A DNA stretch of 64,000 bases, taken from positions 124,001 through 188,000 of the forward strand of contig JAFEEQ010000026.1 in assembly GCA_018241025.1 (NCBI GenBank), written 5' to 3'. The notes beneath the pieces were generated by a model that was not told where the DNA came from, did no database searches, and saw nothing but the letters and a program-made list of their open reading frames with translations. Positions 55,268-64,000 of the stretch are shown in pieces (position 1 is the stretch's first letter; each line of letters begins with the position of its first letter). Source of the DNA: Pseudomonadota bacterium. GTDB lineage: Bacteria > Pseudomonadota > Alphaproteobacteria > Micropepsales > Micropepsaceae. Made by a program: the position numbers and the translations under genes.

Positions 55268-55399
55268 GTGAGTCCCGTCTCGCTTCCGGTGAAAATCGCC
55301 GCCGCCGTCGCCGCCATCGCAGTGATCGGCGGCATCGTCTGGTATTACGCCGCCGAAAAATCGTCGCCGCCGGCGATGCCGGCCGCGCATCAAACCTGA
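55268..55399 (+). CDS. Possible 43-residue membrane peptide
   Basis: GTG start at 55268. One hydrophobic helix (IAAAVAAIAVIGGIVWYYA) and a Pro-rich tail. It starts 13 bp after the zinc-ribbon gene. Support is only position and the helix. Confidence 0.35.
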   Translation: MSPVSLPVKIAAAVAAIAVIGGIVWYYAAEKSSPPAMPAAHQT

Positions 55400-55908
55400 C
55401 AGGAGCTTCGCGCTGTTCCTTTTGCCGGGGACGGCGAAGGACTCAGTATCGTCAGGCCCGCCGCAACGAAGCCAAGGCCGAACGCGATACCGGCCGCGAC
55501 AGTCGAACCCTCCGGCGAAATCCCGAGCGCGCCCGCGATACCGAGCACCAGGGCGACGATCCACAAAATCGGGGCAACCGCCGCGGTCCGGCGGACGATG
55601 AGCATATCGCCCGCATAGATCGCGAGGCCGACCAGCGAAACGGCGGCACCCAGTGCATAGCCGCCGATGCCGAACGCCGAGGCGCGCACGGCGAGAATGC
55701 CGGCGACAAAGATCGCGACTCCGAGCGTGCCCGCCGCGCCAAGCCTGTCGCGCTGCGACCAGGCGATGGCTGCGATGCCGGCGAGGAGCAGGACATCCGT
55801 CACGAAGTAGAGCCCCGTGAGCGCCGCCTCCGGCAAGCGTCCCGGCGCGAAGCTATCGGCGATGCGCAGCGCGCCACCGGCAATTGCCGTCCATCCACCG
55901 ATGCGCAT
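55390..55908 (-). CDS. Polytopic membrane protein of unknown function
   Basis: 172 residues, about five or six hydrophobic helices, starting MRIGGWTAIAGGALRIADSF. Its start is 2 bp downstream of the stop of the Rieske gene, so it is probably co-transcribed and could be a membrane partner. No family is recognised. Confidence 0.65.
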   Translation of the reverse strand: MRIGGWTAIAGGALRIADSFAPGRLPEAALTGLYFVTDVLLLAGIAAIAWSQRDRLGAAGTLGVAIFVAGILAVRASAFGIGGYALGAAVSLVGLAIYAGDMLIVRRTAAVAPILWIVALVLGIAGALGISPEGSTVAAGIAFGLGFVAAGLTILSPSPSPAKGTARSSCQV

Positions 55909-55910
55909 CT

Positions 55911-57494
55911 TTAGCCCTCCCGCGCCACGAAGTCCTGCGCCTGCCGGGCGAGGCGCAATCCGTGATGCCGCTTCTGCGGCGTTTGCAGCCAACGCTTCAT
56001 CGCCGCGCTCATCATTGCGAACCAGGGCGCGTCCGGCGCAGCAGCGATTTCATCTTCCAGCGCGAACAGCATCTTGATGCGATGACAGGCGATGATCGGC
56101 TCGACGATGCCGTGATCGAACAGCGTCGCCATCTCGGCCTTGATGAATTGACCGGTATCGTCGACCGCCCAGCGCCCGACATCCTGCTGAGCCTGCACAT
56201 AGGATTTGTTCCGTCCGACGAACAGCGCCATCTGCAGCAAGGCTCTCGGCCAGAGTTCGGGTTGGCTGGAACAGATATGCCGAACGGCATTGGCGAAGGT
56301 GAGGGCGTGGGTGAAATCGAGCCAGCTCACATTGTCGGCGATGGCGTTGCCGGTCGCGGCGTCGACTTCGGTGTCGAAATGCAGCAGGTTCCACGCCGCC
56401 GCGCCCAGCAGAGCATCGTAGATCTCGCGTACCGGCCGGCCCGATGACGCCAGTGTCCGCTTCAGCGCGCCGTCGATGGATAATCCAACGAAATCATCGG
56501 CGCGCACCGCTGCGTCGCCTTTTGCGTCCCATGCCCCGAGCGCCTTGCCGTAGCCGCGGAATTCCGGCACGCGTTCTTCGCGCGTCGCGGCGACGAGGGA
56601 GCGGACCAGCGACAGCAGCACCGGCTCCGCCGCCTCAGGCCCAAGTCGCTCGATCAATTGGCCGCTCTTCAGCACATAAATCGCGCTATGTCCGAAATCC
56701 GCGTAGTGCGCCAGCGCCGCGCGTCCAAGCGCTTTCAAGACGTCGTCGCGCGCCACGCCATTGGCCAGCGCCCCGCGCAGCAGCGCCACCGCATCGGCTT
56801 CGCGCTCGTTCTCGATGGCTTCGCCAAAGGCATCGGCGTCCCAGGTGTGCTCTCCGTCGGCATAGGGATAGCGCCGCGCCCCAAGCGTATCCCACGCCAC
56901 ATGGCCGATGGGTTCGAGCAGCGCGGTCAGCCGCTCACCCTCCGACGGCGCACGTTCGGCCAGCGCGAGCCAGTCCGCTGCCGCCGCATGGGCATGGGTC
57001 ATGCCGTATTCGAAACGGTCGTTGCGGTCGGTGAGCGCATGCGTGACGGCCAGCTTTCCATCGAATCCGGCCCGTTCCAGCCGCGCCGTCTCGCGCGCCA
57101 TCCAGCTGCGGTCGTTGTAGCGGATCGCCTCGCTCAATGCCTTGAGCGCGTGCTCGCGCTGCGCTTCGGCCGGTGGCTCGGCAAGGTCGATGAAGATTTC
57201 GCCCGCGCGCAATTCGACGGCATAGCGGCGCACCGGATCGCGCCCGACCAGCGCCGCGCCGGTCTTCAGGTCGAATTTCCAGTTGTGCCAGTTGCAGGTC
57301 AGGACGCAGTCCGGCCCCTCGGTCCCTTCGCTCAGCGGATAGCCTTCATGCGGGCAGCGATTGGCGATGGCGAAAATCTGCCCGCCGCTCGCGATCAGCA
57401 GCACCTGCTTGCCGTCGTGGCGGAAGACCTTGCGGCCCTGGGCCTTGAGCGCGCTTTTGGTGATCCCGGTGCTGGCGAACATCGCCGCCTCCAT
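55911..57494 (-). CDS. Rieske [2Fe-2S] protein with large helical domain
   Basis: 527 residues. Residues 8-105 are a Rieske fold: C47-x-H49 in CPHEGYPL and C67-x2-H70 in CNWHNWKF are the four cluster ligands. Residues 115-527 are a long helical region of unknown fold, rich in His (YGMTHAHAAAADW, LAHYADFGHSAIYV, LLHFDTEVD). This is not a ring-hydroxylase catalytic domain, which would have a 2-His-1-Asp iron site in a different context. Divergent from an iron-sulfur regulator, suggesting control by cluster status. A start at 57482 is also possible. Confidence 0.8.
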   Translation of the reverse strand: MEAAMFASTGITKSALKAQGRKVFRHDGKQVLLIASGGQIFAIANRCPHEGYPLSEGTEGPDCVLTCNWHNWKFDLKTGAALVGRDPVRRYAVELRAGEIFIDLAEPPAEAQREHALKALSEAIRYNDRSWMARETARLERAGFDGKLAVTHALTDRNDRFEYGMTHAHAAAADWLALAERAPSEGERLTALLEPIGHVAWDTLGARRYPYADGEHTWDADAFGEAIENEREADAVALLRGALANGVARDDVLKALGRAALAHYADFGHSAIYVLKSGQLIERLGPEAAEPVLLSLVRSLVAATREERVPEFRGYGKALGAWDAKGDAAVRADDFVGLSIDGALKRTLASSGRPVREIYDALLGAAAWNLLHFDTEVDAATGNAIADNVSWLDFTHALTFANAVRHICSSQPELWPRALLQMALFVGRNKSYVQAQQDVGRWAVDDTGQFIKAEMATLFDHGIVEPIIACHRIKMLFALEDEIAAAPDAPWFAMMSAAMKRWLQTPQKRHHGLRLARQAQDFVAREG

Positions 57495-57510
57495 TTTTCC
57501 AAAGCTGTAG

Positions 57511-57564
57511 CTTTAGAATATCGTGGGTCTTGATTTACGCAAGCCCTGACTTTAGAAAATAACG
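57511..57564. promoter_or_regulatory. Repeated CTTTAGAA boxes in the Rieske/regulator gap
   Basis: CTTTAGAATA at 57511-57520 and CTTTAGAAAATA at 57550-57561, same direction, 39 bp apart. They cover both start regions of the divergent pair and are candidate sites for the regulator at 57,566. Confidence 0.45.
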
Positions 57565-57565
57565 C

Positions 57566-58222
57566 ATGGCCGATACGACAGAATCACACGATACGCCAGC
57601 CGGCGGGCGCTCCGCGGTGCGCGCCCTGCTCCAGCGCGAAGGCCCGATTTCCGCGGATTCCCTGGCCGAACGGCTCGACATCACCGCGATGGCGGTGCGC
57701 CAGCATCTCTATGCGCTGGAAAAGGCCGGCGAGGCCGATTTCGCCGAGCAGGCGCGGCCGCGCGGCCGCCCGGTCAAGTTGTGGCGCGCGACGGCGAAGG
57801 CCGGCGTCCATTTCGGCGACTCCCATGCCGCGCTCGCTGCCGATCTCATCGTCCAGATGAAGAAGGCATTCGGGGAGGAGGGGCTCGACCGTATCCTCAA
57901 ACTGCGCAACGCCGAGCTCGAAAAAACCTATCGCGCGAAGACCGACAAGGCGAAGACGTTGAAAGCGCGGCTCGATGCGCTGGCGAAGATCCGCAGCGCC
58001 GAAGGCTACATGGCCGAAGTCCGCCGCGAAGAGGGCAGCGGCGATTGGCTTCTGGTCGAAAACCATTGCCCGGTCTGCGCCGCGGCGCGGCTCTGCACCG
58101 GTCTGTGCCGCGAGGAGTTGGCGCTGTTCCATCGCGTGCTCGGCAAGGATGTGAAGGTCGAGCGCATCAGCCACATCCTCGCCGGCGCCGGCCGCTGCGC
58201 CTATCGCGTCACGCCCGCCTGA
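57566..58222 (+). CDS. SufR-like iron-sulfur transcription regulator
   Basis: 218 residues. N-terminal winged helix (ISADSLAERLDITAMAVRQHLYAL), coiled middle, and C-terminal Cys set HCPVCAAARLCTGLC plus GAGRC, matching the cluster-binding region of SufR-type DeoR-like regulators. Likely senses iron-sulfur or redox state and controls the divergent Rieske gene. Followed by an ArsR-type gene. Confidence 0.85.
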   Translation: MADTTESHDTPAGGRSAVRALLQREGPISADSLAERLDITAMAVRQHLYALEKAGEADFAEQARPRGRPVKLWRATAKAGVHFGDSHAALAADLIVQMKKAFGEEGLDRILKLRNAELEKTYRAKTDKAKTLKARLDALAKIRSAEGYMAEVRREEGSGDWLLVENHCPVCAAARLCTGLCREELALFHRVLGKDVKVERISHILAGAGRCAYRVTPA

Positions 58223-58267
58223 TATCCCGCGTTTGGAATCCGGGCCCCGGCGCATTACCTTTGTGAC

Positions 58268-58552
58268 ATGGCCGTCAAACTCGCCGACAAGGACATCGCC
58301 CGCATCGCCCGCGCGCTCGCCGAACCGCGCCGCTTCCAGATCCTGAAGGAGATCGGGGCGACGAAGGGCGGCGTCGTGTCCTGTGGGGAATTGCGCGACC
58401 ATCACAAGGTCACCGCCGCCACGCTCTCGCATCACCTGAAAGAGCTCGAGACCGCAGGCCTGGTCGAAACCACCAAGACCGGCAAGTTCATGACCATCGC
58501 GCTCAACCGTGGCGTGCTCGACGCCTATCTCGCCCAGCTGCAAAAAATCTGA
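58268..58552 (+). CDS. ArsR-family regulator
   Basis: 94 residues, winged helix: ALAEPRRFQILKEIG, HKVTAATLSHHLKELETAGLV. The recognition helix matches ArsR/SmtB. No metal-binding Cys cluster, apart from one Cys (SCGEL). It is placed directly upstream of an SDR gene (85 bp), its likely target. The gap contains an AT-rich stretch (58589-58612). Confidence 0.85.
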   Translation: MAVKLADKDIARIARALAEPRRFQILKEIGATKGGVVSCGELRDHHKVTAATLSHHLKELETAGLVETTKTGKFMTIALNRGVLDAYLAQLQKI

Positions 58553-58636
58553 TCCCGGCCCGCGCCGCGCCACCCCTTGCATTCGACAGTTTGACAATTA
58601 TCTAACTATCGAAGCAACCTCCCACAGGGGAAAATC

Positions 58637-59386
58637 GTGAGCAAACTCAAGGATAAAGTCGCCGTCGTCACGGGAGCCTCCAAAGGCATCGGCGCGGCCA
58701 TTGCCAGAAGCCTCGCCGCCGAAGGCGCCAAGGTCATCGTCAACTACGCCTCGGACGCCCAGGGCGCCCACAAGGTCGTCGGCGATATCGAGGCCAAGGG
58801 CGGCACGGCCGTCGCGGTCAAAGGCGACGTCGCCAAGGCGGCGGACGTGCAGAACCTCTTTGCCGAGACGAAGAAGGCTTTCGGCGCCGCCGATATTCTC
58901 GTGAACAACGCCGGCGTGTTCAAATTCCTGCCGCTCGAAGACACGGTGGAAGACGAATACCGCCGCCAGTTCGACATCAACGTCCTCGGCACGCTGCTCG
59001 CGACCAAGGAAGCGGCGAGGCAGTTCGGCGACAAGGGCGGCAGCGTGATCAATCTCAGCTCCGTCGTCTCCGAAAATCCGGTCCCGGGCAGTGCCGTCTA
59101 TTCCGCGACCAAGGGTGCCGTCGACACGCTGACCCAGGCTCTCGCGCTCGAGCTTGCGCCGCGCAAGATCCGCGTCAATGCGATCGCGCCCGGCGGCACC
59201 GAGACCGAAGGCACGCATGCGATGGGCATGATCGGCAGCGATTTCGAGAAGGAGATGGTCTCGCGCACCCCGCTCGGACGTCTCGGCCAGCCCGACGACA
59301 TCGCGAAGGTGGCGGTGTTCCTCGCCTCCGACGATTCCGCCTGGCTCACCGGCGAACGCATCACGGCCTCCGGCGGACTGCGCTAG
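58637..59386 (+). CDS. Short-chain dehydrogenase/reductase
   Basis: 249 residues, classical SDR. Cofactor motif TGASKGIG at 12-19, NNAG near 89-92, catalytic Ser in NLSSVVSE and YSATKGA with Tyr and Lys. The residues after beta-2 (NYASD) suggest NADP preference. GTG start at 58637 follows AGGGGA. Substrate unknown. Confidence 0.9.
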   Translation: MSKLKDKVAVVTGASKGIGAAIARSLAAEGAKVIVNYASDAQGAHKVVGDIEAKGGTAVAVKGDVAKAADVQNLFAETKKAFGAADILVNNAGVFKFLPLEDTVEDEYRRQFDINVLGTLLATKEAARQFGDKGGSVINLSSVVSENPVPGSAVYSATKGAVDTLTQALALELAPRKIRVNAIAPGGTETEGTHAMGMIGSDFEKEMVSRTPLGRLGQPDDIAKVAVFLASDDSAWLTGERITASGGLR

Positions 59387-59476
59387 AAGCCTGACGACCT
59401 CCCGCTGCAACGCCCCCTCCTTGCAGCGGGAGGATCGCCGCCATAAACAGGTCCCGCATCAGCGCGGACCGGCCGT

Positions 59477-60382
59477 TTGACCGACAGCATCGTCGAACTC
59501 TCCCACGTCACCAAACGCTTCGGCGATTTCACCGCGGTCAGCGATCTTTCTTTCGCGCTCGAGCGCGGTTCGATCCTCGGATTCCTCGGCCCCAACGGTG
59601 CGGGCAAGACGACGACGCTGCGCATGATGCTCGGCATCCTCGCGCCGGATGAAGGCAGCATCCGCGTCCTTGGCCGCGACATCTCCGAGGTGCGCAACCG
59701 CATCGGATATCTCCCGGAGGAGCGCGGCCTCTACAAGCGCATGCGCGCCGACGCGGCCATCGCATACATTGCGACATTGAAAGGCATGGATCGCGCGCCG
59801 GCCTTCGCCCGCGCGCGCGAACTTCTCCAAGGCTTCGGCCTCGGCGATTTCGCGCAGGTGCGCATCGAAGGCCTGTCGAAAGGCATGGCGCAGAAGGTCC
59901 AGGTGCTGGCCGCCATTGCGCACAATCCGGAATTCGTCATCCTCGACGAGCCATTCTCGGGCCTCGATCCGGTCAACCAGAGCGAACTCGAAAGCTTCAT
60001 CCGGCGCGAGGCGCAATCGGGCAAGACGATCCTGTTCTCCACTCACACGATGCAGCATGCCGAACGCCTCTGCGACCGGCTGATCGTGCTCGCCAAGGGA
60101 CGCAAGCGCTTCGAAGGCACGCTCGACGAAGCGCGCAGTCTCCTGCCGCGCCGTGCCCGTCTCGCGGCCGATGGCGATCTCGCCTTTCTTGCATCGGTGC
60201 CGGGCGTGGCCGCGGTTACGCCGGGCACGCCATATTGGACGGTCGACCTGAAGGAGGGCGCCGATGGCCGCGAGCTCCTCGCGGCCTGTTTCCGCAACGG
60301 CGTGCCGCTCAGCCATTTCGATACCGCGCCGCCCGGACTGCACGATGTCTTCGTATCCCTCGTCGGCGGAGAGGCGGCATGA
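59477..60382 (+). CDS. ABC exporter ATPase, NatA-like
   Basis: 301 residues. Walker A GPNGAGKTT near 39-47, signature LSKGM (variant of LSGGQ), Walker B FVILDEPFSGLDP. C-terminal regulatory domain about 70 residues. Start TTG at 59477 chosen from the family N-terminus (IVELSHVTKRFG). Pairs with the next gene by ATGA. Confidence 0.9.
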   Translation: MTDSIVELSHVTKRFGDFTAVSDLSFALERGSILGFLGPNGAGKTTTLRMMLGILAPDEGSIRVLGRDISEVRNRIGYLPEERGLYKRMRADAAIAYIATLKGMDRAPAFARARELLQGFGLGDFAQVRIEGLSKGMAQKVQVLAAIAHNPEFVILDEPFSGLDPVNQSELESFIRREAQSGKTILFSTHTMQHAERLCDRLIVLAKGRKRFEGTLDEARSLLPRRARLAADGDLAFLASVPGVAAVTPGTPYWTVDLKEGADGRELLAACFRNGVPLSHFDTAPPGLHDVFVSLVGGEAA

Positions 60383-61830
60383 GACAGGTCTGGCTCATCG
60401 CCCGTCAGGAGTTCATCAAATACGTCACGCGGCGCGGCTTCGCGCTTTCGATCCTGATGTTTCCGCTCTGGATCGTGATCGTCACCATGGTGCCGAAATG
60501 GACCGGCGCCGAAAGCGATACGCCGCGCAGCCATGTCTACACCGTGATCGATCGCAGCGGCGGCGGCTTCGAAACCGTGCTGGCCTGCATGCCGATGCGC
60601 GAGACGGATGAAAGCTGGCTCGAAGGCGCGCAGCACTACGCCGCGACACTGACGGATCGCGCGAAGCTGCCCAACATCGCGACGCTGCACACCTCCAGCC
60701 CCTGCGGTCCGGCGCCCGACAGGCCGGCGATAGAGGCTGCGCTCAACGCCGCACGCAAGCCCGGCGCACCGGCCTTCGCCGGTCTCGACGGCGGTCCCAG
60801 CCTCACCTTCATCGGCGCGCCGGATTATCTTCGCGCTGCGGGCAATTCCGAATTTGCCGCCGCCGCACGCCGCGCGCTTTCCGATGCGGTCCCGCTCGAC
60901 ACCATCGTCGTGCTGTCGAAGGATTTCGGTGCGGGGACGGATGTCGAGATCTGGACCAACGACCGCGATCCCGATTTCCGCGACCTGATCCGCTCCACCC
61001 TGACGCGCGAACTGCGCTTCCGTGCCGTGCGCCGCGCCGCGCCGGGCTTCGACGATCGTGCAGCGCTCGAATTGTCGGCCTCGGTCCATGTCCAGGATCC
61101 CACTGCCGCGGCCTCGGGCAGCTTCATCACCGACCAGGTGATCTCGATTGCCCTGGCGGTCATCCTCTTCGTCGTGTCGGTGATGAATTCCTCGGTCCTG
61201 CTCCAGGGCGTGATCGAAGAGAAATCGACCCGCATGGTCGAGGTTCTGCTCTCCTGCGCAACGCCGCGCGAGATCACCGCCGGCAAGCTCATCGGCGTCA
61301 TCGCCGTCGCGATCACCACGCTCCTGATCTGGGGCCTCATACTCCTGCTCATGATGTCGGTCGCCAGCGCCGATCAGGCGGCCCAGGTGCTTGGCTCCCT
61401 GCGCGCCGCCGCCAGCCTGCAGACCATGCCGCTGCTGCTGCTCTATTTCCTCGGCGGCCTCCTGATCTACGGCTCGCTTTTCCTTGCCATCGGCTCCATG
61501 GCCAACAGCCTTGCCGACGCGCAATCGCTGCTCGGCCCGTCGATGCTGATCCTGATGCTGCCCAACCTGATGATCTCCGGCGTCATCCACGACCCCAACG
61601 GCCCGCTCGCGACCTGGCTGACCTTCGTGCCGATCTACACGCCCTTCTTCATGATGCTGCGCATCGCCTCGCATCCGCCGGTCTGGCAGGTGTGGAGTGC
61701 TTCGCTGCTCATCGTCGTCACCACGATCGTGATGGTGCAGTGGTCGGGCCGGGTCTTTGCCCGCCACATCCTCTCGACCGAGCGTCCGCCGGCACTCGGC
61801 CGCATCCTCGCGGGCATTCTGCGGCGCTGA
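60379..61830 (+). CDS. ABC-2 type permease, NatB-like
   Basis: 483 residues. One N-terminal membrane helix (FALSILMFPLWIVIVTMVP), a large periplasmic domain (about 45-255), then five or six helices with EEKSTRMVEVLLSCATPREITAGKL, the hallmark of this family. Forms an exporter with the ATPase upstream; Na+ or a drug-like substrate is possible but unproven. Confidence 0.88.
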   Translation: MRQVWLIARQEFIKYVTRRGFALSILMFPLWIVIVTMVPKWTGAESDTPRSHVYTVIDRSGGGFETVLACMPMRETDESWLEGAQHYAATLTDRAKLPNIATLHTSSPCGPAPDRPAIEAALNAARKPGAPAFAGLDGGPSLTFIGAPDYLRAAGNSEFAAAARRALSDAVPLDTIVVLSKDFGAGTDVEIWTNDRDPDFRDLIRSTLTRELRFRAVRRAAPGFDDRAALELSASVHVQDPTAAASGSFITDQVISIALAVILFVVSVMNSSVLLQGVIEEKSTRMVEVLLSCATPREITAGKLIGVIAVAITTLLIWGLILLLMMSVASADQAAQVLGSLRAAASLQTMPLLLLYFLGGLLIYGSLFLAIGSMANSLADAQSLLGPSMLILMLPNLMISGVIHDPNGPLATWLTFVPIYTPFFMMLRIASHPPVWQVWSASLLIVVTTIVMVQWSGRVFARHILSTERPPALGRILAGILRR

Positions 61831-61871
61831 CCGCTCTGGCGCGTCGGCACGGTGCTCCCTAGTCTGGTGCC

Positions 61872-62597
61872 ATGCTTCGCACCAGGGACGAATTTCCCGG
61901 CCACGCCAACGCGCGCGCCTTTCTCGAAGGCGAGATCGCGCGCCGGGGCAGCCGCACGGTCGCCGATATCGGCGCCGGTGCGAATCCCGTGATCCCGCCG
62001 GACTCCGGGGCACGCTCGGGTCTCGACTACACGATCATCGACATTTCGGCGGTGGAACTCGCAAAGGCGCCGCCGGGCTATCGCCGCGTCTGTGCCGACA
62101 TCGCGACACCGGGACTTGCGCAGTCGCCGCTGCTCGGCGGCAAGCGCTTCGATCTGGTGTTCACCCACATGCTGCACGAGCATCTGAAGGATCCGCTGAC
62201 CGCCCATCGCAACATCTTCGATCTCCTGGCGCCGGGCGGCGTGGCGATCCACCTGTTTCCGTCGCCAAACAACCTGCCGCTGTTCCTGAACAAGGTCCTG
62301 CCGCCGGCAATCTCGCATGCGGCGATGCGCGTCTTGCAGCCGATCCGCGCGCGCGACGGCCGGCGCGGAAAGTTTCCCGCATACTACCGGCTCTGCGGCG
62401 CGCCGTCGGCCAGGCTCAACCGCACCTTCGAATCTCTCGGCTATGTCGTCGAAGAGCACACGGGTTTTATCGGCCACAATTACTATCGCCGGATACCGCT
62501 CTTGCGCACCGTCGAGCGGCGCCTGCGTCCGCTGCTCGCAGCGTGGAATGCGCCGGTCATCAGCAACGTGAAGCTGGTACTGCGCAAGCCGCTCTGA
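61872..62597 (+). CDS. SAM-dependent class I methyltransferase
   Basis: 241 residues. Motif I VADIGAGANPVI near 29-40, then IDISAVELAKAP, and FDLVFTHMLHEHL near 93-105. C-terminal half is helical. Target unknown. Convergent with nudK. Confidence 0.82.
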   Translation: MLRTRDEFPGHANARAFLEGEIARRGSRTVADIGAGANPVIPPDSGARSGLDYTIIDISAVELAKAPPGYRRVCADIATPGLAQSPLLGGKRFDLVFTHMLHEHLKDPLTAHRNIFDLLAPGGVAIHLFPSPNNLPLFLNKVLPPAISHAAMRVLQPIRARDGRRGKFPAYYRLCGAPSARLNRTFESLGYVVEEHTGFIGHNYYRRIPLLRTVERRLRPLLAAWNAPVISNVKLVLRKPL

Positions 62598-62598
62598 T

Positions 62599-63186
62599 TC
62601 ATCCGGCAAACAGGTTCAACTTCGCCCATTGCAGCAGGATGATCGTCTTGGCGTCGGCGATGCGGCCCTCCGTGATCATCGCATAGGCGTCGTCGAAGGG
62701 CAGTTCGACAACCTCGATGTCCTCGCCTTCATCGGCCAATCCGCCGCCTGCGCCCGCCTTGTCGTTCGCGGAATAAGGCGCGGCGAAGAAGTGCATGCGT
62801 TCGGTGACGGCGCCGGGACTCATGAAGGCTTCGAACAGCCTGGTCACGGCGCCGATGCGGTAGCCGGTTTCTTCCTCGGTCTCGGCCCGGATGCGTGCTT
62901 CGGGCTCGGCACTGTCGAGCATCCCCGCCGCCGCCTCGATCATCTGCTCGCGATAGCCGGCGAGGAAGGCGGGCAGACGGAACTGGCGCGTCAGCACCAC
63001 CGTCCGCCGTGCCGCGTCATAGAGCAGGATCGTCGCCGCGCTGCCACGCTCGAAGACCTCGCGCGTGAGGCGCTGCAAGCGTCCGTCACCACGCCGCCAC
63101 GAAAAATCCGTCCGCCGCAATTTGGCATACCCGTCGGACAGCAGGACGGTGTCGTGGATCTGCACGCGATCCGAAACGTCGGTCAT
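62599..63186 (-). CDS. nudK: NUDIX hydrolase, NudK-like
   Basis: 195 residues. Strong overall match to NudK, GDP-mannose pyrophosphatase: GSAATILLYD, VLTRQFRLP, AFMSPGAVTERMHFF and GGLADEGEDIEVVELPF. The Nudix box is GMLDSAEPEARIRAETEEETGY, quoted here as GMLDSAEP and AETEEETG; the REUXEE Arg reads Ala. Hydrolyses nucleoside diphosphate derivatives. Confidence 0.85.
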   Translation of the reverse strand: MTDVSDRVQIHDTVLLSDGYAKLRRTDFSWRRGDGRLQRLTREVFERGSAATILLYDAARRTVVLTRQFRLPAFLAGYREQMIEAAAGMLDSAEPEARIRAETEEETGYRIGAVTRLFEAFMSPGAVTERMHFFAAPYSANDKAGAGGGLADEGEDIEVVELPFDDAYAMITEGRIADAKTIILLQWAKLNLFAG

Positions 63187-63220
63187 GGCTCACCTCGCGG
63201 CGCCACTCTGCCACAAACAA

Positions 63221-63246
63221 AAAAGCCGCCCCAACGGAGCGGCTCT
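63221..63246 (-). terminator. rpsU rho-independent terminator
   Basis: AGCCGC/GCGGCT stem followed on the minus strand by TTTTTTGTTTGT, 20 bp after the rpsU stop. Confidence 0.85.
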
Positions 63247-63266
63247 TTCGAATTCTGTTTGCAGCC

Positions 63267-63479
63267 TTAGCGCGGCAGGAGGCCTTCGCGCTGCAGGCGC
63301 TTGCGCTGGAGCTTGCGATAGCGGCGGATCGCTTCGGCGCGTTCGCGCGCGCGCTTCTCGCTCGGCTTCTCGTAATGGCCGCGCAGCTTCATCTCGCGGA
63401 AGATGCCTTCACGCTGCATCTTCTTCTTGAGCGCCTTCAGCGCCTGGTCGATGTTGTTGTCGCGAACGATGATCTGCAA
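63267..63479 (-). CDS. rpsU: 30S ribosomal protein S21
   Basis: 70 residues, [20 protein letters not shown] with the basic helical tail. Single gene with its own terminator. Divergent from def. Confidence 0.97.
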   Translation of the reverse strand: MQIIVRDNNIDQALKALKKKMQREGIFREMKLRGHYEKPSEKRARERAEAIRRYRKLQRKRLQREGLLPR

Positions 63480-63694
63480 AGTCTGCTCCTGGCCGCCCGT
63501 TTTGGGAGGCGCGGGAGATATCAGAAGGCCTTAAGCCTGTCTACCCGCCCTTGACGACGGTTGACAGTATTCCTATCTCCCACCTGTGCATGATCCGGCA
63601 GCACTGGATTGCGCGGGCCGGACGGCGCAAAATCCCGCAAACAATGATCAACCCGTGGTGGTTTTAGGGCCCCAGGGTTCCAGATATCGAAGCC

Positions 63695-64000
63695 ATGGCC
63701 ATTCTCAAGATCGCCCGCATGGGCCACCCCGTTCTCGCCCAGATCGCCCAGCCGGTCGCCAATCCGGCCGCGCCGGAGATTCGCCGTCTGGTCTCCGACA
63801 TGGTCGAGACCATGATCGACGCCAACGGCGCCGGCCTCGCCGCGCCGCAGGTCCATGTTCCGCTCCGGGTCGTGGTGTTCCAGGCGCCCGACGGCCGCTC
63901 CGATCCGGGCCTCTCCGAGGAAGAGCGCTTCGACCACACCGCGCCGCTGACCGTGCTCGTCAATCCCGAGATCGAGATCGTGAGCCCGCAGCTGGAAGGC
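63695..64000 (+). CDS. def: Peptide deformylase, 5' part (cut by window end)
   Basis: 102 codons from the ATG at 63695 to the last base, without a stop. MAILKIARMGHPVLAQIAQP and motif I GAGLAAPQ at residues 46-53 identify it. The metal motifs EGCLS and HExxH lie beyond the window. Removes the formyl group from N-terminal Met. Confidence 0.93.
   Translation, partial: MAILKIARMGHPVLAQIAQPVANPAAPEIRRLVSDMVETMIDANGAGLAAPQVHVPLRVVVFQAPDGRSDPGLSEEERFDHTAPLTVLVNPEIEIVSPQLEG

Noticed and set aside
60043..62013. 656-codon minus-strand frame opposite the ABC exporter
   Set aside because: Arg/His/Asp-rich shadow across two real genes.

Overview
The window looks like a chromosomal segment of a high-GC alphaproteobacterium. 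The signs are a DUF1476 (F1-ATPase zeta-type inhibitor) gene beside purC, an Rsm22-type methyltransferase, BolA and Grx4 close together, single-copy housekeeping genes (icd, map, purB, purC/S/Q/L, rpsD, rpsU, def) and short hairpin-rich dispersed repeats of the alphaproteobacterial kind. The genus cannot be read from the sequence.

Bases 1-28,811 (left chromosomal arm) carry icd, a TPR-sulfotransferase, trmJ with a TPR membrane protein, a CinA-type gene, map-radC, a three-gene ABC importer-like operon with degenerate ATPase motifs, purB, a P450/SemiSWEET pair, a PQQ dehydrogenase opposite a LytTR regulator, DUF1476, the run purC-purS-(DUF2059)-purQ-purL-bolA, rsm22-like, grxD, a nitroreductase-like gene, a GST and rpsD.

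Bases 28,841-54,888 are an integrative mobilizable element of about 26 kb inserted in the anticodon loop of a tRNA-Leu(UAA) gene. The 5' half of that tRNA lies at 28,812-28,850 and the 3' half at 54,889-54,938, with a 10-bp direct repeat (GGACTTAAAA) at the two junctions. Neither junction rebuilds the tRNA, so the chromosomal gene is broken. The element carries its own, diverged tRNA-Leu(UAA) at 30,265-30,583, interrupted by a 231-nt group I intron exactly inside the same 10-bp core. RNA splicing would restore the tRNA, while the DNA no longer contains an intact integration target. This tRNA sits between the integrase and a PHP/AAA ATPase of TrlF type. The rest of the element holds small accessory genes, a second recombinase, a membrane-protein operon, a soluble coupling-protein-like ATPase, a MOBQ relaxase with a hairpin-rich probable oriT, and a Fic protein preceded by tandem repeats. 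No mating-pore genes are present.

Inside the element, between two dead copies of one small gene that share an 87-bp direct repeat, lies a nitric-oxide module: Rrf2/NsrR regulator, group III truncated haemoglobin, ferredoxin, membrane protein, quinol NO reductase behind a perfect FNR/NNR-type box, NnrS, DUF488, ClC channel and MarR with a 21-bp palindromic operator.

Bases 54,939-64,000 (right chromosomal arm) hold small zinc-ribbon and membrane genes, a Rieske-helical protein divergent from a SufR-like iron-sulfur regulator, ArsR-SDR, a Nat-type ABC exporter, a methyltransferase, nudK, rpsU and the start of def.
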